This document shows, in pieces, positions 44,788 to 54,195 of a stretch of DNA of 64,000 nt. The notes below the pieces were generated by a model. It was not told the DNA's origin. It ran no database searches and worked only from the letters and a program-made list of their open reading frames with translations. The position numbers were made by a program, and so were the translations under genes. This DNA is from Sphingomonas sp. PP-CE-3G-477 (lineage in GTDB: Bacteria; Pseudomonadota; Alphaproteobacteria; Sphingomonadales; Sphingomonadaceae). Location of the stretch: positions 372,001 through 436,000 of the forward strand of contig NZ_QAOF01000001.1 of the NCBI RefSeq assembly GCF_003050745.1, in the 5' to 3' direction. Each line of letters opens with the position of its first letter. Position 1 is the stretch's first letter.

Positions 44788-46119
44788 ATGAACGGAACCG
44801 TAGGCAAGCGCTGGAGCGACGGCTTCCGGCCGTATGCGGAGAAGGCGCCGCTGGGAGCATTGGCGCTCGGCATATCCTCGGGCTTTCCGTATGCGATGAT
44901 CGGCGCGACGCTGACGACGCGGCTCGCGGCTAGTGGTATCGACAAGAAGACGGTGACGGCGTTCAGCCTCGCCTTCCTTGTCTACAATCTGAAGTTCCTG
45001 TGGGCGTGGGTGGTCGATGGCGTCCGGCTGCCGATCATCGGGAGACTGGGCCAACGCGTTTCGTGGTTGATCGTGACCGCCGCGCTTGTCGTCGCGGCGG
45101 TGATCAATCTTGCCTTGGTCGATCCTGCCGCGAGCATTGCAGCGACAGCAACCGCGGCGATCCTGGTCGGCGCGGCTGGGGCAACCTTCGACGTCGTGAT
45201 CGACGCATTCCGGATCGAGACGCTCGAACCTCGCCAACTGGGCGTCGGGTCGGGAATGAGCCAATATGGCTGGCGGATCGGCTCGGCGGGTTCGGGGGCG
45301 TTGGCACTGGTCGTTGCCGAGCGCGCCGGGTGGAACGCGGCCTATCTGGCGTGCGTCGTCTTTGCATTGCCCGCGGTCTTGGCGGGTTTGGTGCTGGGCG
45401 AGCCCGAACGCCGCCGTCCGCCGATCGAACGCCGCGGTCTCGCGGAGGGCTTTCGCGCGATATGGGGGCCGTTCGTCCAGTTCTTCTCGCGCGAAGGGGC
45501 GTTCATCGTCCTCGCCTTCATCCTGATTTTCAAGGTCGGCGACACGCTCGCCAATCTGACGCTGCGGCTGCTGTTCGACGACCTCGGTTTCACCGGCGAC
45601 GAGATCGCGTTCTACGATGTCGGGATCGGCTTCATCGCCTATCTGGTGGGCATCTTCATCGGTGGCATCCTGTACGCGCGGATGGGTATGAAGCGATCGG
45701 TGCTGCTGTCGCTGGTGCTGATGGGCGTCTCGAACCTGTCGTTCGCGGCGCTGGCGGCGGCTGGGCACTCGAACTTCGGCATGGCGGCAGCGATCGGCTT
45801 CGAGAACGCGTCGAGCGGTTTTGGCGGCGTCGTCGTGATCGCGTACTTTTCGGCGCTGTGCGATCTGCGCTTCACCGCGGCGCAGTTCGCGCTGATCTCG
45901 GCGGCGGCAAGTATCGTCGGACGGATCGTCACCGGCACCACTGCCGGTGCCTTGATCGAGGCATTCGGCTATGTCGATTTCTATCTACTGACGACCGCCC
46001 TCGCGCTGCCGGGCATCGTCCTGTTCTGGTGGATGAGTCGGTCGGGGATGATCGACCGTTCGATCGGCAGCGCGGGCGTCGAGGGTGAAGGCGACGCCCG
46101 CGCCGGCGATCCGGTCTAG
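44788..46119 (+). CDS. AmpG-like MFS transporter
   Basis: 443 residues from the ATG at 44788, with GGGGAG 10 nt upstream. About twelve transmembrane helices. The N-terminus LALGISSGFPYAMIGATLTTRLAASGID, the segment FLWAWVVDGVRLPIIGRLGQRVSWL and DVVIDAFRIE resemble AmpG, the inner-membrane permease that brings anhydromuropeptides into the cytosol for cell-wall recycling. The substrate assignment is by resemblance only. Single gene, convergent with the DUF6628-like gene (7-bp gap). Confidence 0.8.
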   Translation: MNGTVGKRWSDGFRPYAEKAPLGALALGISSGFPYAMIGATLTTRLAASGIDKKTVTAFSLAFLVYNLKFLWAWVVDGVRLPIIGRLGQRVSWLIVTAALVVAAVINLALVDPAASIAATATAAILVGAAGATFDVVIDAFRIETLEPRQLGVGSGMSQYGWRIGSAGSGALALVVAERAGWNAAYLACVVFALPAVLAGLVLGEPERRRPPIERRGLAEGFRAIWGPFVQFFSREGAFIVLAFILIFKVGDTLANLTLRLLFDDLGFTGDEIAFYDVGIGFIAYLVGIFIGGILYARMGMKRSVLLSLVLMGVSNLSFAALAAAGHSNFGMAAAIGFENASSGFGGVVVIAYFSALCDLRFTAAQFALISAAASIVGRIVTGTTAGALIEAFGYVDFYLLTTALALPGIVLFWWMSRSGMIDRSIGSAGVEGEGDARAGDPV

Positions 46120-46126
46120 CCCACCG

Positions 46127-46603
46127 CTACACCGTGATCGGGCGTCCCTCGTCGGCAAACGCCGCTGCGACCGCGGCGGCGCTGGCGAGGACGCCGTCGA
46201 TGCGACGGACGCCGAGCAGGTCGGCCATAAGATAGCGTGCGATCTCGGGCGCAGTTTCGACGCGCGCGAGCACCGACAGCATCGCCGATTCCGCCGGCGT
46301 CATCCGCGCGCAGCAGCACGGGGCGATCGCGATCGTACCCGCCGAAGTACCGGCAAGGTCCGCCATCAGTGCCCTCAGCAGGACCAGCGGGCGACGGAAG
46401 CCTTGCCCGAACGCAGTGAACATCGTGTGCGATGCGCGGGCGTCGGCGAGGCCGTGTGCGCCCATCCGCCGCATCGCGAACAAGGCGATTCGCGCGTTTT
46501 CACAAGGCGGTAGCGCATGGGGCAGCAGCGAGGTCGCGCTGGCGATGGTCTGTGTCGAGGCGGCCGTCGAGTTGGTCGTCGAATTGGGGCGGGTATCGGT
46601 CAT
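46127..46603 (-). CDS. DUF6628-like protein
   Basis: 158 residues. A Thr/Ser-rich start (MTDTRPNSTTNSTAASTQT) is followed by LLPHALPPCENARIALFAMRRMGAHGLADARASHTMF, RPLVLLRALMADLA and the run CCCARMTPAESAML with three adjacent Cys, which resembles a small sphingomonad-specific family of unknown function (recalled as DUF6628). Cytosolic and helical, no catalytic motif. It is preceded by an AT-rich promoter-like stretch at 46640-46672. Confidence 0.65.
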   Translation of the reverse strand: MTDTRPNSTTNSTAASTQTIASATSLLPHALPPCENARIALFAMRRMGAHGLADARASHTMFTAFGQGFRRPLVLLRALMADLAGTSAGTIAIAPCCCARMTPAESAMLSVLARVETAPEIARYLMADLLGVRRIDGVLASAAAVAAAFADEGRPITV

Positions 46604-46671
46604 TCACGCGACTCCGTGGTGGTGCCCACAAAGTCGCCCGTTGGTTATTGATAGTCAATAGCAATAAGAAC

Positions 46672-47991
46672 TTAGTCCGGCGGTTGGTCGTTTGCGGCGA
46701 GCACTTCACCGGCGAGGTAGAGCGAGCCGGCGATCAGCACGAGTTGCGGCTGGTCGGTTTGCACGGCGATCGAGGCTAGCGCTTCACTCGGCGTGGCGTC
46801 TGTTCCGGCGGTCTTTCCGAACGATCGGGCCAGCGTCGCAAGTTCCTCGGGCGCGTGATGGGCGTGGCCGGGGACGGGGATGGCGATGACATGGCCGACC
46901 GATGGCGACAGGATGCGGATCACGGCATCTGCATCCTTGTTCGCGAGCATGCCCAGGATCAGCGTTACCGGGCGGCCCTTGGCGAGTGTCCGCAGAGAGC
47001 GCGCGACCGGTTGCGCGGCGTTGGGATTATGTGCGCCGTCGAGCCACAACTCGCTGCCCTTGGGCAAGCGCGCGAGCAGCGGGCCATCGGACAATCGCTG
47101 CATCCGCGCGGGCCAGTGCGCCCAGTCGGCGGCGGCGCGCATCGCGGCTTCGGGGATGTGCAGCGCGCCCTGGTGACGGAGCATCGCGATCGCGAGCGCG
47201 AGGTTGCGAGACTGGTGTGCGCCGACGAGCCGGGGGCGGTTGGTGACGACCGAAAAGCCGGTGTCCTCGTAGCGGACGGTCGAGCGTGCGGTCTCGCTGC
47301 TCCAGGCGGTGCCGCGGGCGAACACGGGTGCGCCGGCGGCATCGGCGACCGCAGCGATCTTCGCGCGGAGGGCCTTGGGATAGTTCATCGTGACGAGCGG
47401 CACGCCGGGCTTGGCGATGCCTGCCTTCTCGCCGGCGATCTCCAGCAGCGTGTCGCCGAGGAACGACTGGTGATCTATGCCGAGCGCGGCGATGCCGGTG
47501 ACGACCGGGTTGGGAATGACGTTGGTCGCATCGAGCCTGCCGCCAAGCCCGACCTCGACGATCGTCGCGGCAGCGGGCGTGCGCGCGAAGGCGAGGAACG
47601 CGGCGGCGGTGGTGACTTCGAAGAAGCTCGCCTGGAGGTCGGCGGCGTGGTCGAGCACTTCCGACAACAAGGCGGCGAGCAACTCGTCGTCGATCAGCTT
47701 GCCCGCGAGACGGATACGCTCGTTGAAGCGGACGAGGTGGGGCGAGGAATAGACGTGGACACTGTGCCCGGCGGCTTCGATCGCGGCGCGGAGGAACGCG
47801 CAGGTCGAGCCTTTGCCGTTGGTGCCGGCGACGTGGAACACCGGGGGGAGATCGAGGTGCGGGTCGCCGAGGCGGCTCAGGAGCGCGGTGATACGCTCGA
47901 GACCGAGAATGTCCGCACCGGGCGACAATGCGGTCAATCGGTCGAGCTGCGCCTGAACTGCGGGCGACGAGGAAACGGCGTGGTCGGGCAT
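46672..47991 (-). CDS. folC: Bifunctional folylpolyglutamate synthase/dihydrofolate synthase
   Basis: 439 residues from the ATG at 47991. It adds glutamate to dihydropteroate and to folates. The P-loop HVAGTNGKGSTCAFL (53-67), SSPHLVRFNERIRL, and the C-terminal Mur-ligase-type segment LWLDGAHNPNAAQPVARSL are intact. Last gene of the trp-accD-folC series on the minus strand; a palindromic repeat separates it from accD. The in-frame extension to 48075 is encoded by that repeat and is not used. Confidence 0.95.
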   Translation of the reverse strand: MPDHAVSSSPAVQAQLDRLTALSPGADILGLERITALLSRLGDPHLDLPPVFHVAGTNGKGSTCAFLRAAIEAAGHSVHVYSSPHLVRFNERIRLAGKLIDDELLAALLSEVLDHAADLQASFFEVTTAAAFLAFARTPAAATIVEVGLGGRLDATNVIPNPVVTGIAALGIDHQSFLGDTLLEIAGEKAGIAKPGVPLVTMNYPKALRAKIAAVADAAGAPVFARGTAWSSETARSTVRYEDTGFSVVTNRPRLVGAHQSRNLALAIAMLRHQGALHIPEAAMRAAADWAHWPARMQRLSDGPLLARLPKGSELWLDGAHNPNAAQPVARSLRTLAKGRPVTLILGMLANKDADAVIRILSPSVGHVIAIPVPGHAHHAPEELATLARSFGKTAGTDATPSEALASIAVQTDQPQLVLIAGSLYLAGEVLAANDQPPD

Positions 47992-48002
47992 TCTTCTGGG
48001 CT

Positions 48003-48103
48003 CCCTCTCCCCTCCGGGGAGAGGGCTGGGGTGAGGGGCTGTACCGGGGCGCGGCGCTGCTGGGCTGCCCCTCACCCCGACCCTCTCCCCGGAGGGGAGA
48101 GGG
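48003..48103. repeat. Palindromic repeat between folC and accD
   Basis: CCCTCTCCCCTCCGGGGAGAGGG at one end and CCCTCTCCCCGGAGGGGAGAGGG at the other, with GGGGTGAGGGGC and GCCCCTCACCCC inner arms. A widespread type of bacterial intergenic repeat. Confidence 0.85.
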
Positions 48104-48113
48104 AGTAGGTTCG

Positions 48114-48965
48114 TTACGCGGCCTCGCGCGCGCTGAGATACCCGATCACCGTACCGAGCTGCTCGCGCAGGTCCTTCCGGTGCACGACCATGTCGATCAT
48201 CCCGTGCTCGAGATAATATTCGCTCGTCTGGAAATCCTCGGGCAGCTTCTCGCGGATCGTGCTCTCGATCACGCGGCGACCGGTGAACGCCAGCGTCGCC
48301 TTGGGCTCGGCGATCTGGACGTCGCCGAGCATCGCATACGCCGCCATCACGCCACCCGAGGTCGGGTCGGTGAGCACGACGATGTACGGGAGGCCGGCGT
48401 CGTGCAGCATCTGGATCGCGACCGTGCTGCGCGGCATCTGCATCAGGCTGAGAATGCCCTCCTGCATGCGTGCGCCGCCCGATGCGGTGAAGATCACGTA
48501 GGGAACGCGGTCCTCGATTGCCGCCTCGACGCCGCGGACGAATGCTTCGCCGACCGCCAAGCCCATCGAGCCACCCATGAAGCCGAAATCCTGCACGCCG
48601 ACGACGACGCGGTGGCCGTCGATCGCGCCGCGTGCGTTGATCAATGCGTCCTGCTCGCTGTTATCGGTCCGCGCGGCCTTCAGGCGATCGGTATACCGCT
48701 TCTGGTCGCGGAACTTGAGTGGATCCTCGGGAACCTTCGGCGCCGGCAGTTCGCTGCAGCTACCCTCGTCGAACAGCTGGGCGAAGCGAATCTTCGGCCC
48801 GATGCGGTCGTGATGATCGCATTTCGGGCAGACATACAGATTGTCCTCCAGCTCCTTGGTGAAGACCATCTGCCCGCAGCCCTTGCACTTGTGCCAGAGA
48901 TTCTCGGGCGTCTCGCGCTTCGCGACGAAGGGCAGAACGTTGCGGACGCTGTTGAGCCAGCTCAT
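48114..48965 (-). CDS. accD: Acetyl-CoA carboxylase, carboxyltransferase beta subunit
   Basis: 283 residues, normal length. With AccA it transfers the carboxyl group from biotin to acetyl-CoA, the first step of fatty-acid synthesis. The N-terminal zinc ribbon uses Cys27, Cys30, Cys46 and Cys49 (CKGC...CPKC). The crotonase-type core includes [19 protein letters not shown] and [16 protein letters not shown]. The start overlaps the trpA stop by 4 bp (ATGA). Confidence 0.97.
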   Translation of the reverse strand: MSWLNSVRNVLPFVAKRETPENLWHKCKGCGQMVFTKELEDNLYVCPKCDHHDRIGPKIRFAQLFDEGSCSELPAPKVPEDPLKFRDQKRYTDRLKAARTDNSEQDALINARGAIDGHRVVVGVQDFGFMGGSMGLAVGEAFVRGVEAAIEDRVPYVIFTASGGARMQEGILSLMQMPRSTVAIQMLHDAGLPYIVVLTDPTSGGVMAAYAMLGDVQIAEPKATLAFTGRRVIESTIREKLPEDFQTSEYYLEHGMIDMVVHRKDLREQLGTVIGYLSAREAA

Positions 48966-49774
48966 GCGGGAACCTTTCGAGCCGAAGCGACGGCGTCGGC
49001 GAGAGACTTGATATAGGCGCGGACCGGCTCGGCCGCAGCGGCACCGTGCTGTGCGACGAGTTCGACGATCGCCGAGCCGACGACGACGCCGTCGGCGACG
49101 CGCGCGACGTTCGCCGCCTGCTCGGGCGTACGGATGCCGAAGCCGACCGCGATCGGGATGTCGGTCTGTGCCTTGAGGCGAGCGACGGCGTCCTCGATCG
49201 AGGATTGCTGCGCCTGCTGGAGCCCGGTGATTCCCGCGACCGAGACGTAATAGAGGAACCCGCTGGCCCCATCGAGCACGGTCGGCAGCCGGGCGGCATC
49301 GGTGGTGGGCGTAGCGAGGCGGATCAGGTCGATCCCGGCGGCACGCAACTGCGGGCCGAGCGCATCATCCTCTTCGGGCGGTACGTCGACGCAGATCACG
49401 CCGTCGACGCCAGCGTTGGCAGCCGCCTCGGCGAACCAGTCCGCGCCGCGCCGGAGCATCGGGTTGCCATAGCCCATCAGCACCAGCGGCACGTCCGGAT
49501 GCCGCGCACGGAACGCGGTGGCAGTGGCGAGGATGTCCGCAGTGCGCGTGCCTTGCGCCAGGCTGCGGATGTTTGCGGCCTGGATAGCGGGGCCGTCGGC
49601 CATCGGATCGGTGAACGGCATGCCGAGCTCGATCGCATCCGCCCCGCCCGCGACGAGCGCGTCGAGGATCGGGCCGGTGGCCTCGGTGGTGGGATCGCCT
49701 GCGGTCACGAACGCGACGAGCGCGGCGCGGCCAGCGGCGGCCGTGTGCGCGAAGGTGGCGGCGAGGCGGCTCAA
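48962..49774 (-). CDS. trpA: Tryptophan synthase alpha subunit
   Basis: 270 residues from a TTG at 49774 that overlaps the trpB stop (TTGA); the expected N-terminus [27 protein letters not shown] follows directly. TrpA splits indole-3-glycerol phosphate to indole. Catalytic Glu49 and Asp60 are present in [17 protein letters not shown]. The longer frame to 49831 lies inside trpB. It is translationally coupled to both trpB and accD. Confidence 0.96.
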   Translation of the reverse strand: MSRLAATFAHTAAAGRAALVAFVTAGDPTTEATGPILDALVAGGADAIELGMPFTDPMADGPAIQAANIRSLAQGTRTADILATATAFRARHPDVPLVLMGYGNPMLRRGADWFAEAAANAGVDGVICVDVPPEEDDALGPQLRAAGIDLIRLATPTTDAARLPTVLDGASGFLYYVSVAGITGLQQAQQSSIEDAVARLKAQTDIPIAVGFGIRTPEQAANVARVADGVVVGSAIVELVAQHGAAAAEPVRAYIKSLADAVASARKVPA

Positions 49775-51009
49775 ATCGCCACCCCGAGTGCTTCGGCGAC
49801 GGTGAAGATGTCCTTGTCGCCGCGGCCGCACAGGTTGGCGAGAATGATCTGGTCCTGCCGCATCTCGCGCGCCTTCTTAGTCACGGTCGCAATCGCGTGC
49901 GATGGTTCGAGCGCGGGGATGATGCCTTCGGTCCGGCACAACAGCTGGAAGGCGTCGAGCGCCTCCGTGTCGGTGGCGCTGTCATACTGGACGCGGCCGA
50001 TATCGCGTAGCCACGCATGCTCGGGGCCAATGCCCGGATAATCCAAGCCGGCCGAGATCGAATGCGCCTCGGTGATCTGGCCGTCCTCGTCCTGCAACAG
50101 ATACGTCTTGTTGCCGTGGAGCACGCCGGGGAAACCGCCCGCAAGGCTCGCCGCGTGCTGCTTGTCGAGGCCATGACCCGCTGCCTCGACGCCGAGCATC
50201 TGCACGTCGGCATCGTCGAGGAACGGATGGAACAGTCCGATGGCGTTCGAGCCACCACCGATCGCTGCGACCAGCATGTCGGGCAGGCGACCGACGCGCT
50301 CGAGCATCTGAGCGCGTGCCTCGGTGCCGATCACGCTCTGGAAATCGCGCACCATCTCGGGATACGGATGCGGGCCGGCAGCGGTGCCGATGATGTAGAA
50401 GGTGTCGTGGACGTTGGCGACCCAGTCGCGCATGCCCTCGTTCATTGCGTCCTTCAGCGTGTGCGCGCCCGACGTGACCGGGCGGACCTCGGCGCCGAGC
50501 AGCTTCATGCGGAACACGTTGGGCGCCTGACGCTCGACGTCCTTCGCGCCCATGTAGATCACGCAAGGCAGGCCGAAGCGCGCGCAGACCGTGGCGGTGG
50601 CGACGCCGTGTTGGCCAGCGCCGGTCTCGGCGATGATCCGCGTCTTGCCCATCCGCATCGCCAGCAGGATCTGGCCGATGCAGTTGTTGATCTTGTGCGC
50701 GCCGGTGTGGTTGAGCTCGTCGCGCTTGAACCAGACTTGAGCGCCCATCCCCTCGGGGGCGGATTCGCGGAGCGCTTCGGTCAGTCGTTCCGCGTAGTAG
50801 AGCGGGCTCGGGCGGCCGACATAATGTTCGAGCAGGTCGTCGAACTGCGCCTTGAAGGCGGGGTCGGCCTTGGCCGCGCGGTACGCCTCGTCGAGTTCGA
50901 GGACGAGCGGCATCAGCGTCTCGGCGACATAGCGGCCGCCGAAGTCGCCGAAATGGCCGCGCTCGTCGGGCTGGGCGCGGTAGGAGTTGGGGGCGAGGGG
51001 AGCGTTCAT
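49771..51009 (-). CDS. trpB: Tryptophan synthase beta subunit
   Basis: 412 residues from the ATG at 51009 ([20 protein letters not shown]). The PLP enzyme joins indole and serine. PLP lysine Lys106 lies in [11 protein letters not shown], and the phosphate-binding loop GGGSNAIG and the [13 protein letters not shown] segment are intact. An in-frame extension to 51105 comes from a repeat in the trpF-trpB gap and is not used. Part of trpF-trpB-trpA-accD-folC. Confidence 0.98.
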   Translation of the reverse strand: MNAPLAPNSYRAQPDERGHFGDFGGRYVAETLMPLVLELDEAYRAAKADPAFKAQFDDLLEHYVGRPSPLYYAERLTEALRESAPEGMGAQVWFKRDELNHTGAHKINNCIGQILLAMRMGKTRIIAETGAGQHGVATATVCARFGLPCVIYMGAKDVERQAPNVFRMKLLGAEVRPVTSGAHTLKDAMNEGMRDWVANVHDTFYIIGTAAGPHPYPEMVRDFQSVIGTEARAQMLERVGRLPDMLVAAIGGGSNAIGLFHPFLDDADVQMLGVEAAGHGLDKQHAASLAGGFPGVLHGNKTYLLQDEDGQITEAHSISAGLDYPGIGPEHAWLRDIGRVQYDSATDTEALDAFQLLCRTEGIIPALEPSHAIATVTKKAREMRQDQIILANLCGRGDKDIFTVAEALGVAI

Positions 51010-51052
51010 GCGGAGCGCTTTAGCATCTCGGGACGGTGCGCCAAGCCCTTGT

Positions 51053-51103
51053 ATCCCCGTGAAGACGGGGATCCAGTCTGGGCACCCGCCTTCGCGGGTG
51101 AAC
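51053..51103. repeat. Short dispersed repeat between trpF and trpB
   Basis: ATCCCCGTGAAGACGGGGAT followed by CCAGTCTGGG and CACCCGCCTTCGCGGGTG: two adjacent small palindromes joined by CCAGTCTGGG. The same pattern occurs at 63748-63800. Confidence 0.75.
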
Positions 51104-51106
51104 AAC

Positions 51107-51739
51107 TCAGGAGGTCGTTGCCCTCAGGAACGCCGCGATCCTGGCTTCGTCCTTGGTACCGGGTTCGCTTTCGACCCCGGAAGACACGTCGACGAGTTCC
51201 GTGCCGGTCCGCCGGATCGCCTCCGCCACGTTCGTCGGATCGAGCCCGCCCGAGAGTGCCCAGGGCAGCGGATGCCTGAAGCCGTCGAGCAGGTCCCAGT
51301 CGAACCGCAATCCCATCCCGCCGGGCATCGCGGCCGAGTCCGGCGTCTTCGCGTCGTAGAGGATGCGGTCGGCGACTCCGACGAACCCGTGCGCCGCGTC
51401 GAGATCGCCGCGCGTGCGAACCGCGACCGCAACCCAGGTCTCGATCCCGAACTTGGCGCGGATTGCGGCGGCGCGTGGCGGTGTCACCTTGTGGAGTTGC
51501 AGCACGTCCAGTGCCGCCGAACCGACCGCCTGTTCGAGCATGTCGTCCTCCGGATCGACGAACACGCCCACCTTGGCGACATGGCCCGGTACGCGCGCGG
51601 CAAGTTCGGCTGCCTTCGCAAACGTCACGTGGCGGGGTGAGGCGGGAAAGAAGACGAACCCGACATGACTCGCGCCGTGCCGGATCGCGGCGTCGAGCGT
51701 GGCGAGCGTGGAGAGGCCGCAAATTTTCGTTTTCTTCAT
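51107..51739 (-). CDS. trpF: Phosphoribosylanthranilate isomerase
   Basis: 210 residues from the ATG at 51739 ([20 protein letters not shown]). A TIM-barrel enzyme of tryptophan synthesis. The catalytic Cys7 in KICG and the conserved [15 protein letters not shown] loop are present, as is HKVTPP after strand 4. It is normally next to pyrF; here an IS5-family element and the broken gene at 51776-53030 lie between them. Confidence 0.96.
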   Translation of the reverse strand: MKKTKICGLSTLATLDAAIRHGASHVGFVFFPASPRHVTFAKAAELAARVPGHVAKVGVFVDPEDDMLEQAVGSAALDVLQLHKVTPPRAAAIRAKFGIETWVAVAVRTRGDLDAAHGFVGVADRILYDAKTPDSAAMPGGMGLRFDWDLLDGFRHPLPWALSGGLDPTNVAEAIRRTGTELVDVSSGVESEPGTKDEARIAAFLRATTS

Positions 51740-51874
51740 GCGCGTCTTGCTAGTGCGTTCGTGGAGGCCAAACCAGTGCAGTCTGATCAAGACCATTCCA
51801 CCGACCTGTCCGAATATCGTCAATTCGCGACGGGCGCGGGGCGCTGGATACTGCCGGTCGTCATCATCCATCTA

Positions 51875-52737
51875 GAGGGTGTTATGAACCTGCGGCGAAG
51901 GCAGCGACCTGTTTCATCATTAGGCAAGCGAAGGCGACGACGTGAAGTCCTGCGAGTGTTTCGGCGTAGCGCTCGTAATCTTTGACGAGACGTCGGAAGC
52001 GTGTCGCCCATGCGAATGATCGCTCGACAACCCAACGTCGTGGCAGGAGGACGAAGCCACGTTTGGCCTCAGGCAGTTTGACGACCTCGAGCGCGATGCC
52101 ATGCTTGGCCGCCGCGCTGGCAGCCCGTGCGCCGGTATAGCCCTGATCGACCCACGCGAGCTCGACTGCGTCGTTGGTGACGGCTTGGACGGTCCTCGCG
52201 AGCCGTTCCACCTCGCCGCGATCCTCCGCGCTGGCCGGCGTGACGTGGAGCGCCAGCAAATGACCCAGCGTGTCGACGGCCATGTGAATCTTCGAGCCCT
52301 TCTTGCGTTTCCCGCCGTCATAGCCGGCACGCTCGCCGCTCTCGGGCGTGGAGCGCAGAGTCCGGCTATCGATGATCGCGGCGGTCGGCTCGGCCTTGCG
52401 GCCTGCGGCCAAGCGTAACACCGCGCGCAGATCGTCTACCAAGGCTTCGAAGCACCCCGCCGCCAGCCAGCGCTGCGTCTGCTGGTACACCGCCGCCCAG
52501 GGCGGAAGGTCGTTCGGCATCCACCGCCACGGCGCCCCCGTCTTCACGATGTAACGCAGTCCGTTGAAAACTTCGCGCAGGTCGTGCTCTCTCTGCCCGG
52601 CATCCTCGCGCTGCAACAATAGGTACGGCGCGACCAGCGACCACTCCTCGGTGCTGACGTCAGACGGATACGGCTTGCGGCAGATGTTCATTCAATACTG
52701 GATGAATCAGGCCCGCCTCCAAGTCCATAACAGCCTC
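51875..52737 (-). mobile_element. IS5-family insertion sequence, 863 bp
   Basis: Imperfect terminal inverted repeats: GAGGGTGTTATGAACCTG at the left and, read inward, GAGGCTGTTATGGACTTG at the right. TA dinucleotides flank both ends (51873-51874 and 52738-52739), consistent with a 2-bp TA target duplication as in the IS427-type branch. A single transposase gene fills the element. Both ends and the transposase look intact. Confidence 0.9.
51882..52691 (-). CDS. IS5-family transposase
   Basis: 269 residues. An N-terminal DUF4096-like region (LSTEEWSLVAPYLL-type, TGAPWRWMPNDLPPWAAVYQQTQRW) is followed by the DDE nuclease core: Asp108 (IIDSRT), Asp182 (WVDQGYTG) and Glu223 (VVERSFAWATRFRRL). The Y-x2-R-x3-E type signature of the IS4/IS5 group is seen around VERSFAW. 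The frame is uninterrupted, so the element may be active. It fills the IS at 51875-52737. Confidence 0.95.
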   Translation of the reverse strand: MNICRKPYPSDVSTEEWSLVAPYLLLQREDAGQREHDLREVFNGLRYIVKTGAPWRWMPNDLPPWAAVYQQTQRWLAAGCFEALVDDLRAVLRLAAGRKAEPTAAIIDSRTLRSTPESGERAGYDGGKRKKGSKIHMAVDTLGHLLALHVTPASAEDRGEVERLARTVQAVTNDAVELAWVDQGYTGARAASAAAKHGIALEVVKLPEAKRGFVLLPRRWVVERSFAWATRFRRLVKDYERYAETLAGLHVVAFACLMMKQVAAFAAGS

Positions 52738-53053
52738 TAGCCGCGATCGATGGATTGGTGCGGATTTATACCGGCTATTCGCTGACGTCGTGGTTGCCAA
52801 CCGATCGGCTGGTAGCGTGGGCATGGGTAAATGGCGGTATGTTCACGATCGCCGCGTTCGCGGTTCGGCGGGGCCACTGGAACGTCGGCGCTGGGGCGTT
52901 GCGAGGCTGGCGGGCGCGGATGACGGCCATCACCTGGATCGCGCTCTCGGCCGTGTGGTTCTGCCTTCCCGAGATACTGACTGCTATCCGCGCGATTGCC
53001 GTCCCAACTGGTAACGGCGGCGAATGGTAAAGGGGGCTAGGTACGCCCCCTCG

Positions 53054-53728
53054 TCAGAGCGTCGCGGCCATTGCGCGGGCGGCGGTGTCGGGGTCCTCGG
53101 CCTGCGTGATCGGGCGACCGACCACCAGGATCGAGGCGCCGGCGTCCATCGCCTGGCGCGGCGTGACGACGCGTTTCTGGTCGCCGATCTGGCCATCGGG
53201 AAGGCGTACGCCGGGGACGACGAAGAACCCCTTGGGCCAGATCGCCTTGGCTGCCGCGACTTCGGCGCCCGAACATACGATACCGTCGACGCCTGCCTCG
53301 CAGGCAAGCTCGGTCAACCGCGTGACCTGGTCGTGCGCGCTGCCGACTACGCCGGTCGCCACGAGATCGGACGCGTCCAGGCTCGTCAGCATCGTGACCG
53401 CGATGACCTTGGTGCCGATCGGTGCCGCTGCCTTGGCATCCTCCAGCATCGCGCGACCGCCGCTGGCATGGACCGTCAGGATCGCTGGTTCGAGCGCGCC
53501 CAAGGCCTGCACTGCCTTGGCGACCGTGTTCGGAATGTCGTGCAGCTTCAGGTCGAGGAAGATCGGCAGGCCGAATTCCGCCATCGCATGCACGCCGGGC
53601 TGGCCATGCGCGGAAAAGAATTCGAGGCCGAGCTTGATCCCGCCGACATGATGGCGAACGCGAGTTGCGAGGGCCTTGGCGCGGGCGAGGTCGGGCGTGT
53701 CGAGCGCGACGAAGATACGGTTGGTCAT
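53054..53728 (-). CDS. pyrF: Orotidine 5'-phosphate decarboxylase
   Basis: 224 residues from the ATG at 53728 (MTNRIFVALDTPDLARAKAL). It makes UMP from OMP. The catalytic charged cluster DLKLHDIPNT includes Lys61 and Asp64. C-terminal phosphate loop SILVVGRPITQAEDP is present. It overlaps the lapA-type gene by one base and in relatives is followed by trpF. Confidence 0.97.
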   Translation of the reverse strand: MTNRIFVALDTPDLARAKALATRVRHHVGGIKLGLEFFSAHGQPGVHAMAEFGLPIFLDLKLHDIPNTVAKAVQALGALEPAILTVHASGGRAMLEDAKAAAPIGTKVIAVTMLTSLDASDLVATGVVGSAHDQVTRLTELACEAGVDGIVCSGAEVAAAKAIWPKGFFVVPGVRLPDGQIGDQKRVVTPRQAMDAGASILVVGRPITQAEDPDTAARAMAATL

Positions 53729-54090
53729 CAGGCGACGCTCGGCGGAATGGTGGTTGGTGTAACGGTGGTCGGCGTAACGATTGCGGACGTATCTGCCGGC
53801 ACCCCAACCGCCGGCACCGCAACCACTGTCTCGGCCCGCGGCGTACGCAGGTCCGCCAGCGAACGCTCGCACGTCGCGAGGCGCTGACGCAGCCGCCACC
53901 GGATCGCGTGATTGTAGATCATTGTCGGGACGAACCCGATCAGGAACGTCACCAGCAGCAGCAGCGGCAGGTTCACGTCGGCGATCAGCCCACCCCAGAG
54001 CTGGATCTGCACCGCGTTCCAGTTGCTGATGGTGAACACTGCGGCGATGAACGCCAGCAGGCACCAGAACAGGATTTTCAGGAACTGCAT
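53728..54090 (-). CDS. LapA-domain (DUF1049) membrane protein
   Basis: 120 residues. Two transmembrane helices (FLKILFWCLLAFIAAVFTI and LPLLLLVTFLIGFVPTMIY) flank the conserved NWNAVQIQLWGG motif of the lipopolysaccharide-assembly protein A family. A cytosolic basic helix and a Thr/Pro/Val-rich tail follow. In E. coli LapA/LapB control LpxC turnover; here only the domain is seen. Translationally coupled to pyrF. Confidence 0.88.
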   Translation of the reverse strand: MQFLKILFWCLLAFIAAVFTISNWNAVQIQLWGGLIADVNLPLLLLVTFLIGFVPTMIYNHAIRWRLRQRLATCERSLADLRTPRAETVVAVPAVGVPADTSAIVTPTTVTPTTIPPSVA

Positions 54091-54195
54091 GTGGCCACCT
54101 CTATCGCGTCCCTCGGTGCCGAAGCGCCGATGGGGACCCGAGAGCTACCGCCAGATCGCCCGTTTGGCCAGTCTTCTACCGAAGAAGTGCCGCCG

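Larger units (their letters stand above)
51776..53030 (+). pseudogene. Small membrane-protein gene split by an IS element
   Basis: Removing the IS and one TA copy (865 bp) restores a single frame of 129 codons from a GTG at 51776, with GGAGG 8 nt upstream, to 53030. The join reads ILPVVIIHL from the left flank and AAIDGLVRIYTGYSLTSWL from the right. The restored protein has about three or four hydrophobic helices (GRWILPVVIIHLAAIDGLV, AWVNGGMFTIAAFAV, MTAITWIALSAVWFCL). The family is unknown. It runs opposite to trpF and pyrF. The right-hand part could still be translated from a GTG at 52755. Confidence 0.85.

Noticed and set aside
44149..45768. Upstream extension of the pseudouridine synthase frame by 540 codons
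   Set aside because: It runs antisense through the response regulator and the AmpG-like gene; the ATG at 44148 directly precedes a normal S4 domain.
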